Shown: piece by piece, positions 26,605 to 35,243 of the stretch
Numbering within the stretch: position 1 is the first letter of the stretch
Layout of the letters: each line of letters opens with the position of its first letter
Assembly (NCBI RefSeq): GCF_003481825.1
Contig: NZ_QULW01000010.1
Span: forward strand, 74,673-138,672
Reading direction: 5' to 3'
DNA from: Clostridium sp. OM02-18AC
GTDB taxonomy: Bacteria > Bacillota > Clostridia > Lachnospirales > Lachnospiraceae
Length of the DNA: 64,000 nt
Program-made: the position numbers and the translations under genes
Notes under the pieces: model-generated
Databases searched by the model: none
Told to the model about the DNA's origin: nothing
What the model saw: only the letters and a program-made list of their open reading frames with translations

Positions 26605-26948
26605 ATGAGCAAGACGATAAGCCGGGTTATGTCGTTGAATGGTCATCTATCTAGACCAGATGTCACCACCTGGTTCAAGCAACCTACCCGAAAGCAGACG
26701 GGCCGCCTTATGCTTTCTGTTCGGTCTTGCTTCGAGTGGGGTTTACATGTGCCCCGTCTGTTACCAGACGGGCGGTAGTCTCTTACACTGCCCTTCCACC
26801 CTTACCGGCAAAGCCGGCGGTATATTTCTGTTGCACTGTCCCTGGAGTCACCTCCGCCAGACGTTATCTGGCACCCTGCCCTGTGAAGCCCGGACTTTCC
26901 TCTCCCGCAGCCTTTCGTTTCTGCGGCAGCGACCATTTGTCTTACTCA
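26605..26948 (-). ncRNA. rnpB: RNase P RNA, class A
   Basis: About 344 nt on the minus strand with the universal blocks of the ribozyme that matures tRNA 5' ends: GAGGAAAGTCCGGGC (CR-I), ACAGTGCAACAGAAA, and the 3' block GACATAACCCGGCTTATCG. The ends are set by the closing helix GAGTAAGAC (26939-26947) with GTCTTGCTC (26607-26615). The GCCGGCTTTGCCGG and CCCGTCTGGTAACAGACGGG stems fit a type A fold. It should also process the 5' ends of the tRNAs and tmRNA in this window. Confidence 0.95.
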
Positions 26949-26957
26949 ATGCTCCCA

Positions 26958-26986
26958 ATTCTACCACGATTCCGGGGTGCTGTCAA
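26958..26986 (-). promoter_or_regulatory. promoter of rnpB
   Basis: Minus strand TTGACA (26981-26986), 17 nt, TAGAAT (26958-26963). The predicted start falls within a few bases of the RNA's 5' end. Confidence 0.78.
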
Positions 26987-27046
26987 CTTAGACTTTCAAG
27001 CAACTCCACCACCACGTCGGACACATCACACACAAACTGTCCGTGT

Positions 27047-28702
27047 TCAGACTTTAAAACAGGATCCGCCGATAAACTCCCGGATCAGGGAATTATGCGG
27101 AATTTCCTCACTGCTGACACCAAGGAAGTAATCCAGGAATTTTAACAACCGTTTTGCTTCCACATACTCTGCGCTGTCACGCGGTACGGAAAACAGAACC
27201 GGCTCCGCATACTGTTTTAAGACAGCCAGTTCATAAACAAGGGCCGAATTGAACATTACGTCTGCCTCTTCCTGATACGGAAAAATATTCTCTTCCTCTC
27301 CGCGGCGGACAGACGGCCACATCCGTATCGTATCCTGGGCGGAGGAACCTCTGGTACGCGCATCGCGCACGATCCGGCGGATCAGGCGTCCATCCGTAGT
27401 CGGAATACGATTATGCTCATCGATATTTAACTGCGTCAGTGCACTGATATAAATCTTAAACTTATTCTTTCGCGGCAATGCATAAGAAAGTTTCTCATTC
27501 AGACAGTGGATTCCCTCAATGACCAGCACATCATCCGCGCCCAGTGTCAGATAATCGCCATGGTATTCCCGCACACCTTTGATGAAGTTATATTCCGGCA
27601 TTTCCACGGTCTTACCCGCCAGAAGATCGGTCATGTTCTGATTGAACAGCGCCACGTCCAGACATTCCAGTGCCTCATAATTATAATTGCCATTTTCATC
27701 CCGCGGACTGTCGACCCGGTTTACAAAATAATTGTCTACCGCGATCGGATGTGGTTTTAAGCCCTTCGCCTTTAACTGAATGGAAAGCCGGTGGGAAAAG
27801 GTCGTCTTTCCGGAAGAAGATGGTCCTGCGATCATCACAATTTTCTTGTCCGGCCTGCTGGCGATCTGTTCTGCAATATCACCGATTTTCTTTTCCATCA
27901 GCGCCTCCTGCATCAGGATCAGTTCGCTGATTCTGCCATGACAGATCACATCATCCAGCGCTCCAACGGTCGGCACCTCCAGTTGCCTGCCCCAGCTTTC
28001 CGTTTCATTCAGTACCTCAAACAGCTTTTCCCGGTCATGGAATTTTGCTACCTGTTCTGGATTATGTTGTTCCGGCAAAAGCAGCATCATGCCATCCCGG
28101 TAAAGGATCAGATCAAAATATTTCAGATATCCGGTATTTTGTACCATGTATCCGTAATAATAATCCTCGAACCCGCCAATGCTGTATAAGTTTACCCTGG
28201 AAACCCTGCGGTAATGGAAGAGACGTTCTTTCTCATACATCCGGTGACGGTGAAAAACTTCAATGGCCTCATCCGTCGTCACATTCCGCTTCATGATCGG
28301 AATTTCCGCTGCAACATACTCCTGCATTTTTTCTTTGATGCGATCAACCAGCTCCTGATTTTTTTCAAACGTTCCTTCTGATTCAATAAATAAACCATTG
28401 GCAATCGCGTATTCCACGGAAACTTTTTTGATATGCTCTGCCCCAACGACTTCGTAGAATGCCTTTAACAAAATCAGCAGAACACTGCGCCGGTAAGTCT
28501 GGATGCCCGGTTTATCCGCAGCAGTCAAAAACTCAATCCGGCTTCCTTCTTTTACCTTTTTGTGAAGTTCCTGCAGTTTTCCATCTACCGTTGCCAGTAA
28601 AATTTCATGCTGAAAATGATTCTGCACTTCTTTTGCTACATCTTTTAAAAGTGTATCTTCGCGATACTGCTTTTCCTGCCCTAACACCCACACATGAAGC
28701 AT
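27047..28702 (-). CDS. nucleoside kinase: ThrRS-like N-terminal region fused to uridine kinase
   Basis: A 551-residue protein. Residues 1-60 resemble a TGS domain. About 65-200 resemble the second additional (SAD-like) domain of threonyl-tRNA synthetase, but with HRHRM and YYYG motifs in place of the zinc-binding editing set. Residues 285-490 are a uridine/phosphoribulokinase-type kinase with P-loop GPSSSGKTT (293-301), DNYF, and RIVRDARTRG. Known clostridial proteins with this layout are annotated as nucleoside kinases, acting in pyrimidine salvage. A GAAAGGAG Shine-Dalgarno precedes the ATG. It lies 69 nt after nif3 in the same direction and may end the dgt-dnaG-rpoD run. Confidence 0.85.
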   Translation of the reverse strand: MLHVWVLGQEKQYREDTLLKDVAKEVQNHFQHEILLATVDGKLQELHKKVKEGSRIEFLTAADKPGIQTYRRSVLLILLKAFYEVVGAEHIKKVSVEYAIANGLFIESEGTFEKNQELVDRIKEKMQEYVAAEIPIMKRNVTTDEAIEVFHRHRMYEKERLFHYRRVSRVNLYSIGGFEDYYYGYMVQNTGYLKYFDLILYRDGMMLLLPEQHNPEQVAKFHDREKLFEVLNETESWGRQLEVPTVGALDDVICHGRISELILMQEALMEKKIGDIAEQIASRPDKKIVMIAGPSSSGKTTFSHRLSIQLKAKGLKPHPIAVDNYFVNRVDSPRDENGNYNYEALECLDVALFNQNMTDLLAGKTVEMPEYNFIKGVREYHGDYLTLGADDVLVIEGIHCLNEKLSYALPRKNKFKIYISALTQLNIDEHNRIPTTDGRLIRRIVRDARTRGSSAQDTIRMWPSVRRGEEENIFPYQEEADVMFNSALVYELAVLKQYAEPVLFSVPRDSAEYVEAKRLLKFLDYFLGVSSEEIPHNSLIREFIGGSCFKV

Positions 28703-28771
28703 AAACGTTCTCCTTTCTTTCCGATCGGATTCCTTTTCAAATCCGTAACTCCTGGAAAAGTCCGTTTCATA

Positions 28772-29569
28772 TCAGATTACCTTTGCCGGAAAGTCCGGTT
28801 TTGCCTGGATTACTTCGATCGTACCGTCAGAAACCTGTCTGATATACTCTGCCATAAATGGAATGAAAATGTGTTCCAGACCATAATGTCCGGCATCGAT
28901 AATGGCCAGTCCCTGCGCCGCTGCATCGATTGCGTCATGGTGCCCGATATCGCCCGTAATCAACACTTCCGCATGCTTTTCCAGTGCGTAACGGATCATA
29001 CTGCCGCCTGCACCTGGGGAGACCGCCACACGGCTTACCTGTTTATTTGCCGTATCACTTCCATAAACCAATGCAAAGGGCAGACCAAACACCTCTTTCA
29101 CCGTCTCTGCCAATTGTTCCAGGGAACAGGATTCTGGTAAAATCCCTGCCTTTCCGATTCCCACAGAAATGCCGTTCACTTCTCCGGTCACCTCTAATGG
29201 TTCCCCGTTTTGAATCTGCAGACGCTTCGCTGCCAGATCGGCCATGCAGCCCGGCGCCGCATCAAAATTTGTGTGCATGGCAAAATAAGAAATATCTGCC
29301 TGCAGTAATGTTACAATCCGGCTGCTGATAAAATCCGCATCCGTTACCTGTTTTATTGCACGGAAAAGCAGCGGATGATGCGTGAGCAGAAAATCTGCCT
29401 TTTCCCGCACTGCCTGCTCTACAACCCGGTCCGTTGCATCCAGTGCAATCAGAACCTTTGTTACCTCTTTCTCTCTCCGTCCAACCAGAAAACCCGAATT
29501 ATCCCACTCACAGGCCAGACTTTTCGGAGCCAGTTCTTCCAGTTTTTCAATCAATTCCCTGCAGAGCAT
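28772..29569 (-). CDS. Nif3-like dinuclear metal centre protein
   Basis: A 265-residue NIF3/YqfO family protein. The metal-binding residues are visible: H64-H65 in THHPL, H99/D103 in AMHTNFDAAP, and the C-terminal DIGHHDA and DAGHYGLE blocks. Members form hexameric rings with a two-metal site. Some are annotated as GTP cyclohydrolase I type 2, but the physiological role is unsettled. The gene overlaps the 3' end of trmK by 23 nt, a common pairing in Firmicutes that implies translational coupling. Confidence 0.9.
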   Translation of the reverse strand: MLCRELIEKLEELAPKSLACEWDNSGFLVGRREKEVTKVLIALDATDRVVEQAVREKADFLLTHHPLLFRAIKQVTDADFISSRIVTLLQADISYFAMHTNFDAAPGCMADLAAKRLQIQNGEPLEVTGEVNGISVGIGKAGILPESCSLEQLAETVKEVFGLPFALVYGSDTANKQVSRVAVSPGAGGSMIRYALEKHAEVLITGDIGHHDAIDAAAQGLAIIDAGHYGLEHIFIPFMAEYIRQVSDGTIEVIQAKPDFPAKVI

Positions 29570-30254
29570 GATATGCCTCCTTTGTCTCCATCAATTCGTT
29601 TTTCAAACTTTCCGCGCGTTTTTTTGCTCCTTCTGTTTTTGCCTGGGACAAATGCACAAGAAGTTCTTCTCCCTGCGTCAGTTCCCGTTCCAGAAATTCC
29701 TGCAGAATCGGATCTTTTTTCCGGATCAGATCCGCACCATAACGATACTCATATGCATGTTCATAATGCATCGTTCCAGGACTGACATGCATGATCACAT
29801 AATACTTACCGTCTTCCACCAGCATCTGTTCCTTCTGGATTGCAAATCCCAACTGCTCCAGCCCATGACGGAATGCAGAAAGTTCTGACTGCGGGGAAAG
29901 CACATAATGCTTTACACTTGCATGCATATGCGCACCATCGCGGAGGATGCGCAGCATCAGCTCGCCTCCCATTCCCGCAATGATCACCGTGTCTGCCTCT
30001 CCCGGCTTTAATTCCTTTAAGCCGTCACTGAGCCTCGTTTCGATCTGGTCTTCCATGCCAAACTCCCGGACATGCTCACGGGCTCTGGCAAGAGGTCCCT
30101 TTCGTACATCCATGGCGATCACATGCTTTACTTTTCCGCTTTCGATCAGGCGAATCGGGACGAATCCATGATCCGTCCCAACATCTGCCACATATCCTTC
30201 TGTAACCTCCGCTGCCTGTGCAGCGATCCGTTCTAACCGGTCTGATAATTTCAT
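29547..30254 (-). CDS. trmK: tRNA (adenine(22)-N1)-methyltransferase
   Basis: A 235-residue SAM-dependent enzyme making m1A22 in tRNA. It opens with MKLSDRLERIAA and has the motif I variant VADVGTDHGFVPI, followed by AMDVRKGPL, the catalytic-region block IIAGMGGELM and LSPQSE, all characteristic of TrmK. The C-terminal 70 residues are a helical coiled-coil region typical of the family. It lies 62 nt downstream of rpoD and overlaps nif3, in the conserved rpoD-trmK-nif3 order. Confidence 0.93.
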   Translation of the reverse strand: MKLSDRLERIAAQAAEVTEGYVADVGTDHGFVPIRLIESGKVKHVIAMDVRKGPLARAREHVREFGMEDQIETRLSDGLKELKPGEADTVIIAGMGGELMLRILRDGAHMHASVKHYVLSPQSELSAFRHGLEQLGFAIQKEQMLVEDGKYYVIMHVSPGTMHYEHAYEYRYGADLIRKKDPILQEFLERELTQGEELLVHLSQAKTEGAKKRAESLKNELMETKEAYHALQGID

Positions 30255-30316
30255 CTTATCTCTGTTCCTTTTGTAACTGTTTTTGTTCGCCCAGTTACCT
30301 TCCTTTTCTATATTGT

Positions 30317-31435
30317 TTAGTCAAGATAATCTTTCAATTTCTTGCTGCGGCTTGGATGACGCAGTTTCCGAAGCGCTTTTGCTTCAATCTGGCGGATTCG
30401 CTCTCTTGTCACATGAAACTGCTTCCCAACCTCTTCCAGCGTTCTCGGTTTTCCATCCTCTAACCCGAACCGAAGACGCAGCACCTGCTGTTCCCGGTCT
30501 GTCAGCGTACCCAAAGCTTCCATTAACTGTTCATGAAGAAGGGTGAATGTCGCTTCTTCCGCCGGAACTGCCACATGGTCATCCTGAATAAAATCGCCAA
30601 GATGGCTGTCTTCTTCTTCGCCGATCGGCGTTTCTAACGACACCGGATCCTGGGATATTTTCCGGATTTCCCGTACCCGTTCTACCGGAATTTCCATTTT
30701 GGCTGCAATTTCCTCAGCCGTTGGCTCCCTGCCAAGTTCCTGCACCAGTTGTCTGGACGTACGGATCAGACGGTTGATCGTCTCTACCATGTGTACCGGG
30801 ATCCGGATTGTGCGGGACTGATCCGCGATCGCACGCGTAATTGCCTGCCGGATCCACCAGGTAGCATAAGTCGAAAATTTATATCCTTTGCGGTAATCAA
30901 ATTTTTCCACAGCTTTGATGAGACCGAGATTGCCTTCCTGGATCAGATCAAGAAACTGCATGCCTCTTCCTACATACTTTTTGGCAATGCTGACCACCAG
31001 CCTTAAGTTTGCCTCAGCAAGACGTTTTTTGGCCTGCTGATCGCCAAGTTCCATGCGTTTTGCCAGCTCAATTTCCTGATCCGTGGTCAAAAGCGGAATT
31101 TTTCCAATTTCCTTTAAATACATCCGGACCGGATCTTCCACCCCGACTCCTTCCGGTACAGAAAGATCGATTTTATCCAGTTCCGCTTCTTCTTCCTCTT
31201 CAGAGTCCTCGTCCAGAAACAGATCCGGTTCCATATCATCTTCTTCCTCTGTACGAAGGACATCTACGTTATGTTTGTCCAGAAAATCATAAATGCGGTC
31301 CAGTTTTTCCGGATCCAGGATCTCGCCTTTGAAAAAATCCAGGATTTCCCGGTTTTCCAGCACATTTTTCTTCTTTTTTGCCTCTTCTAACAACAGTCCC
31401 AGTTTCTCATCAAATGTCTGTGTACGTTCTTCCAT
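30317..31435 (-). CDS. rpoD: primary sigma factor sigma-A (RpoD)
   Basis: A 372-residue sigma-70. Region 1.1 is acidic (DEDSEEEEEAELDKID), region 1.2 is DPVRMYLKEIG, and region 2 contains LRLVVSIAKKYVGRGMQFLDLIQEGNLGLIKAV (quoted here only as landmarks), then YATWWIRQAI. Regions 3 and 4 end with the DNA-binding VTRERIRQIEAKALRKLRHP. It directs transcription from the TTGACA/TATAAT promoters seen throughout this window. It lies between dnaG (62 nt upstream) and trmK in the classical macromolecular synthesis operon. Confidence 0.97.
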   Translation of the reverse strand: MEERTQTFDEKLGLLLEEAKKKKNVLENREILDFFKGEILDPEKLDRIYDFLDKHNVDVLRTEEEDDMEPDLFLDEDSEEEEEAELDKIDLSVPEGVGVEDPVRMYLKEIGKIPLLTTDQEIELAKRMELGDQQAKKRLAEANLRLVVSIAKKYVGRGMQFLDLIQEGNLGLIKAVEKFDYRKGYKFSTYATWWIRQAITRAIADQSRTIRIPVHMVETINRLIRTSRQLVQELGREPTAEEIAAKMEIPVERVREIRKISQDPVSLETPIGEEEDSHLGDFIQDDHVAVPAEEATFTLLHEQLMEALGTLTDREQQVLRLRFGLEDGKPRTLEEVGKQFHVTRERIRQIEAKALRKLRHPSRSKKLKDYLD

Positions 31436-31497
31436 ATCTATCCGCCCTTTCTCAAATGCAGATCACCGGAAAAGGAATTGCCCATCCGGTCCTTTCA

Positions 31498-33273
31498 CTA
31501 GTCAATGGATATCTGAAGCGTTTTCAGTGCCGCCTGCTGCCGGATGATCTGTTGGAGCGCCGCAATGTCGGTTGCGCTCCGGCTTGCCTCATCCAGGCTG
31601 TTTTTCTTCACTTTCAGCACTGTTTCAGAAAATGCTTTTCGCTGTTCTTCATTATTTAAGGAATCATTCAGGCTTGCGTTGAACAACGCCGCCACCTGTT
31701 TGTATTGTTCTTCATCGTTGATAAATCGATTCAGGATCCCGGCCGGGTTTAAGTTACCTTCTTTATGACCATCAAAAACCATCTGTGCAACTTCATGATA
31801 TAATGGCTCCCGAAAATCATCCGCATCAATGATGCCGGCAATCTTCTCAAAAAGCTGCGGCCGTTCGATCAGCCAGGTCAAAAGAAGGCGCTGCGACCTA
31901 CGAATGCCGTCGTCCTTTTCTTTTTTCTTTTTCCGCTCACGCGGGTCTGTTCTGTCTTCTTCCCGTTTTTGCAGGGGAACCGGACCAAGCTGGTTTCCAA
32001 GCCGGTTCACCAGCCTGCGCAGATCTTCATAAGGAATAAACTGCGCCTGCGCAACAGCCCTGGTGTAATTATCCCGTTCCAGTGCCTCCCCAAATTCCAG
32101 AAGCTTTCTCGCAACCGCATTGTAAAAACGGGTCTTTTGTTCCGGATCTTCCAGATCATATTCCCGCTTCATAACATCGATTTCATACAGGAAACTGTTC
32201 TGCGCATTGGCAATCCGCTCCCGGAATGCATCCGCCCCAAGATTTTTGATAAATTCATCCGGATCCTTATAAGGTTTTAAATTCAGCACTTTTGTGGAGA
32301 TACCGACCTCTTTTAAGATCGGGATTGCGCGGAGTGCAGCTTTTACCCCCGCCCCATCGCTGTCGTACGTCAGGATCACCGTGTCCGTATAACGTTTGAG
32401 CAGCACCGCATGCTGGGTCGTAAAGGCCGTGCCAAGCGACGCTACCGCATTGGTAAAGCCCGCCTGATGCATGGCAATGACATCCATATAGCCCTCGCAG
32501 GCCAGTATATACTTTTCCCGGCTGGTACGGGCATAATTTAACCCGTACAGATTCCGGCTTTTATCAAAGATCATGGTCTCCGGTGAGTTTAAATATTTCG
32601 GAGTCCCGTCTCCCATCACACGTCCGCCAAATCCGATCACGCGGTTATTGACATCCATGATCGGGAACATAACACGATTCCAGAATTTATCATATGTGCT
32701 GCGCTCCTCCATCGTGACCAGACCACTGTCACGCAGAATTTCATCGGTATAGCCTTTTGAGCGCAGGTACTGATACAGATCATTGCTCGTCTTATTGGCA
32801 AATCCAAGCCCAAAATGCCGGATCGTGTCGTCAGACAATTCCCGCTTCCGGAAATAATCGTACCCGATCTTTCCCTGGGGCTGATGCAGCTGATAGTAAA
32901 AATAATTGGCTGCAAGCTTATTGATTTCCAAAAGCGTGGAACGTTTATCTGCTTTTGCGCGTTCTTCTTTCGAATACTCCACCTCCGGCAGATGAATGCC
33001 AGCCCGCTCTGCCAGTAGCTTTAAGGCTTCCGGAAACGAATAATTTTCATATTCCATAACAAAGGTGATCACGTTTCCGCCGGCACCACAGCCAAAGCAA
33101 TAATACATCTGCTTCTGCGGCGACACCGAAAAGGAAGGGGATTTTTCATTATGAAACGGGCAAAGGCCGAAATAGTTGGAACCTTTCTTCTGTAGTTTTA
33201 CATATCCAGAAATCACATCTACAATGTCATTCCTCGTCCGCACTTCTTCTACGACATCTTCCGGATAATACAT
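31498..33273 (-). CDS. dnaG: DNA primase
   Basis: A 591-residue primase making RNA primers at the replication fork. The CHC2 zinc site is C38, H41, C59, C62 (LCPFHNEKSPSF...YYCFGCG). The Toprim catalytic core includes GFGGR, EGYMDVIAMHQAG and TYDSDGAG, and the C-terminal 130 residues are the helicase-interaction domain. The length matches Gram-positive primases. It starts 15 nt downstream of dgt and precedes rpoD. Confidence 0.97.
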   Translation of the reverse strand: MYYPEDVVEEVRTRNDIVDVISGYVKLQKKGSNYFGLCPFHNEKSPSFSVSPQKQMYYCFGCGAGGNVITFVMEYENYSFPEALKLLAERAGIHLPEVEYSKEERAKADKRSTLLEINKLAANYFYYQLHQPQGKIGYDYFRKRELSDDTIRHFGLGFANKTSNDLYQYLRSKGYTDEILRDSGLVTMEERSTYDKFWNRVMFPIMDVNNRVIGFGGRVMGDGTPKYLNSPETMIFDKSRNLYGLNYARTSREKYILACEGYMDVIAMHQAGFTNAVASLGTAFTTQHAVLLKRYTDTVILTYDSDGAGVKAALRAIPILKEVGISTKVLNLKPYKDPDEFIKNLGADAFRERIANAQNSFLYEIDVMKREYDLEDPEQKTRFYNAVARKLLEFGEALERDNYTRAVAQAQFIPYEDLRRLVNRLGNQLGPVPLQKREEDRTDPRERKKKKEKDDGIRRSQRLLLTWLIERPQLFEKIAGIIDADDFREPLYHEVAQMVFDGHKEGNLNPAGILNRFINDEEQYKQVAALFNASLNDSLNNEEQRKAFSETVLKVKKNSLDEASRSATDIAALQQIIRQQAALKTLQISID

Positions 33274-33288
33274 AAGCCTCTCCTTTCT

Positions 33289-34299
33289 TTAATGCACCTT
33301 CCAGGATTTTGGAATGAACAGTTCTTCAAATTTATCGATGGAATAGCTGTCGCTCATACCAGCAATATAATCACATACCACGCGTTCTTTGGGTTCCTTC
33401 CGTTCCCAGATCATGAACAGATATTCTTCCGGGAGTTCTGCCGTATGCTCCAGATAATACTGGTATAAAAATACCAAAAGCTGCTGTGCTCTTCCCTCTT
33501 CTGCTTTCGGAACTTTATTCTCATAAACATTTTCAAACATCCAACCGCGCAGTCCCTGCATGGCTTCCTCGATATGAGGCGACATCCGGATTTCCGACCG
33601 GTCCATACTCTGCCCGATAATATCGTGAATCAGTAAATCCAGACGTTCCCTTACGCTATGTCCAAGAACGTCGGTATATTGCGCCGGAAGCTGATCTTCC
33701 GTGAAGATTTTTGCCCGGATCGCATCATCAATATCGTGGTTGATATACGCGATTTTATCGGAAAGCCGCACAACGCATCCCTCCAGTGTGGAAGGATGGC
33801 CACTGGTCCTGTGATTTTTGATTCCATCCCGGACCTCTTTCGTAAGATTGAGACCCTTACCGTCTTTTTCCAGTACTTCGACCACACGCACACTCTGAAG
33901 ATAATGGGAAAATCCATAAGGACAAAGTTCATTCAGGATGCGTTCCCCGGAATGACCAAATGGTGTATGACCAAGATCGTGCCCCAGTGCAATAGCCTCT
34001 GTCAGATCTTCATTCAGCCGGAGCGCACGGGAAATAGTCCTTGCAATCTGCGCAACTTCCAGTGTGTGCGTCAGGCGTGTCCGGTAATGGTCTCCTTCTG
34101 GAGCCAGAAATACCTGGGTTTTATGTTTTAATCTGCGAAAAGACTTACAATGAAGAATACGGTCGCGATCCCGCTGATATGCCGTGCGAATGTCACATGG
34201 TTGTTCTTCGCGGTCACGTCCCTGCGTGTTTTGGCTTAATGACGCATAAGGACTTAAATAATCCGCTTCCCAGGCTTCTCTCATCTCTCGTATATTCAT
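33289..34299 (-). CDS. dgt: deoxyguanosinetriphosphate triphosphohydrolase-like protein
   Basis: A 336-residue HD-domain phosphohydrolase that removes triphosphate from dNTPs. The HD residues lie in RTRLTHTLEVAQIAR, GHDLGHTPFGHSGE and the later SDKIAYINHDIDDA. The N-terminal CKSFRRLKHKTQVF block is family-specific. AAAGGGGG is spaced for the ATG at 34297-34299 (MNIREMREAWEADY), nine codons inside the longest frame. It is the first gene of dgt-dnaG-rpoD-trmK-nif3, an order widespread in clostridia. Confidence 0.92.
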   Translation of the reverse strand: MNIREMREAWEADYLSPYASLSQNTQGRDREEQPCDIRTAYQRDRDRILHCKSFRRLKHKTQVFLAPEGDHYRTRLTHTLEVAQIARTISRALRLNEDLTEAIALGHDLGHTPFGHSGERILNELCPYGFSHYLQSVRVVEVLEKDGKGLNLTKEVRDGIKNHRTSGHPSTLEGCVVRLSDKIAYINHDIDDAIRAKIFTEDQLPAQYTDVLGHSVRERLDLLIHDIIGQSMDRSEIRMSPHIEEAMQGLRGWMFENVYENKVPKAEEGRAQQLLVFLYQYYLEHTAELPEEYLFMIWERKEPKERVVCDYIAGMSDSYSIDKFEELFIPKSWKVH

Positions 34300-34387
34300 A
34301 AACCAATTCCCCCTTTCCGGACTCATAATTATAATAAGTATATCATAATTTCCGAAATTTTCATACTATTTTCCGTTCCAGGGTATG

Positions 34388-34421
34388 CAAAAAGAGCGAA
34401 GAACTGATTGTTCTTCGCTCT
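34388..34421 (-). terminator. terminator of the distal tRNA-Leu(CAG)
   Basis: Perfect 12-bp stem AGAGCGAAGAAC (34393-34404) / GTTCTTCGCTCT (34410-34421), then TTTTTGC on the minus strand. Nearly the same stem follows the other tRNA-Leu copy. Confidence 0.85.
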
Positions 34422-34426
34422 GCTCA

Positions 34427-34510
34427 TGCAGAAGATGGGAGTCGAACCCACAAGGTATTGCTACCACACGGACCTGAACCGTGCGCGTCTGCCAATTCCG
34501 CCACTTCTGC
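34427..34510 (-). tRNA. tRNA-Leu(CAG), copy 2
   Basis: Class II tRNA with acceptor GCAGAAG/CTTCTGC plus discriminator A, anticodon stem CACGG/CCGTG and loop TTCAGGT (anticodon CAG). It has a variable arm and a T-loop GGTTCGACTCC. CCA is not encoded. It is base-for-base identical to the copy at 34748-34831, and has its own promoter. Confidence 0.96.
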
Positions 34511-34553
34511 GAACCATCGACCCAGTAAAGTGTTTTACCGAATCAACACGTAT

Positions 34554-34582
34554 ATTATATCCAACCCATGATGATTTGTCAA
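34554..34582 (-). promoter_or_regulatory. promoter of tRNA-Leu(CAG) copy 2
   Basis: Full consensus on the minus strand: TTGACA (34577-34582), 17 nt, TATAAT (34554-34559). It lies in the 237-nt interval between the two tRNA-Leu copies, which otherwise shows no gene. Confidence 0.8.
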
Positions 34583-34713
34583 CTGATTTTTTAATTTTTA
34601 TAAAAATTTATGTTTCCATGAAAACATGTGGAACTATGTGAATTTACGCTTCTGCTTTCCAAACAGAATGTAGGAAGACACCTATGCTGCAGAACGTAAT
34701 GTTCCATGAAATC

Positions 34714-34742
34714 AAAAAAGCGAAGAACCAACAGTTCTTCGC
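34714..34742 (-). terminator. terminator after the three-tRNA cluster
   Basis: GCGAAGAAC / GTTCTTCGC (34720-34742), then TTTTTTG on the minus strand. It is homologous to the terminator of tRNA-Leu copy 2. Confidence 0.83.
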
Positions 34743-34747
34743 CTCTG

Positions 34748-34831
34748 ATGCAGAAGATGGGAGTCGAACCCACAAGGTATTGCTACCACACGGACCTGAA
34801 CCGTGCGCGTCTGCCAATTCCGCCACTTCTG
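34748..34831 (-). tRNA. tRNA-Leu(CAG), copy 1
   Basis: Same 83-nt body and discriminator A as copy 2, anticodon CAG, CCA not encoded. It is the last tRNA of the Leu(AAG)-Asn-Leu(CAG) cluster. Confidence 0.96.
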
Positions 34832-34835
34832 CAAA

Positions 34836-34909
34836 ACTCCCCGAGTAGGACTTGAACCTACGACAGCGCGGTTAACAGCCGCGTGCTCTACCGACTGAGC
34901 TATCGAGGA
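34836..34909 (-). tRNA. tRNA-Asn(GTT)
   Basis: 74 nt. Acceptor TCCTCGA/TCGGGGA with discriminator G, D-loop AGCTCAGTCGGTAGAGC, anticodon stem CGCGG/CCGCG around CTGTTAA (anticodon GTT), T-arm GTAGGTTCAAGTCCTAC. CCA is not encoded. Confidence 0.97.
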
Positions 34910-34939
34910 ATGTTCCCGCATCTTCTTTTCAGAAGATAC

Positions 34940-35023
34940 TGCGGGAGATGGGACTTGAACCCACACGACATAACTGCCACTAGATCCTTAGTCTAGCCTG
35001 TCTGCCAATTCCAGCACTCCCGC
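34940..35023 (-). tRNA. tRNA-Leu(AAG)
   Basis: Class II tRNA. Acceptor GCGGGAG/CTCCCGC plus discriminator A, anticodon stem CTAGA/TCTAG around CTAAGGA, giving anticodon AAG (reading CUU and CUC if A34 is modified). It has a variable arm and T-loop GGTTCAAGTCC. CCA is not encoded. It is the first tRNA of the cluster. Confidence 0.95.
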
Positions 35024-35034
35024 GAACGTTTAAT

Positions 35035-35063
35035 ACTATACCACAGTTTCCTGGATCTGACAA
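35035..35063 (-). promoter_or_regulatory. promoter of the tRNA cluster
   Basis: Minus strand TTGTCA (35058-35063), 17 nt, TATAGT (35035-35040), ending just before the first tRNA. Confidence 0.68.
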
Positions 35064-35243
35064 GTACTTTTTACATTTTCTTTTCCAATTTCTTTTGCCA
35101 ATCTCCCCCCAAATTCCACGGATTCATTTTTATTAGCATTTATGCACCGCTTTTTGTCATTTTCAGCCCATTTATTTGTGGATTTTCCGAGAAAATATTA
35201 GTATAATGAAGAAAAACAAATGACACATACCGAGGTGACTTAC

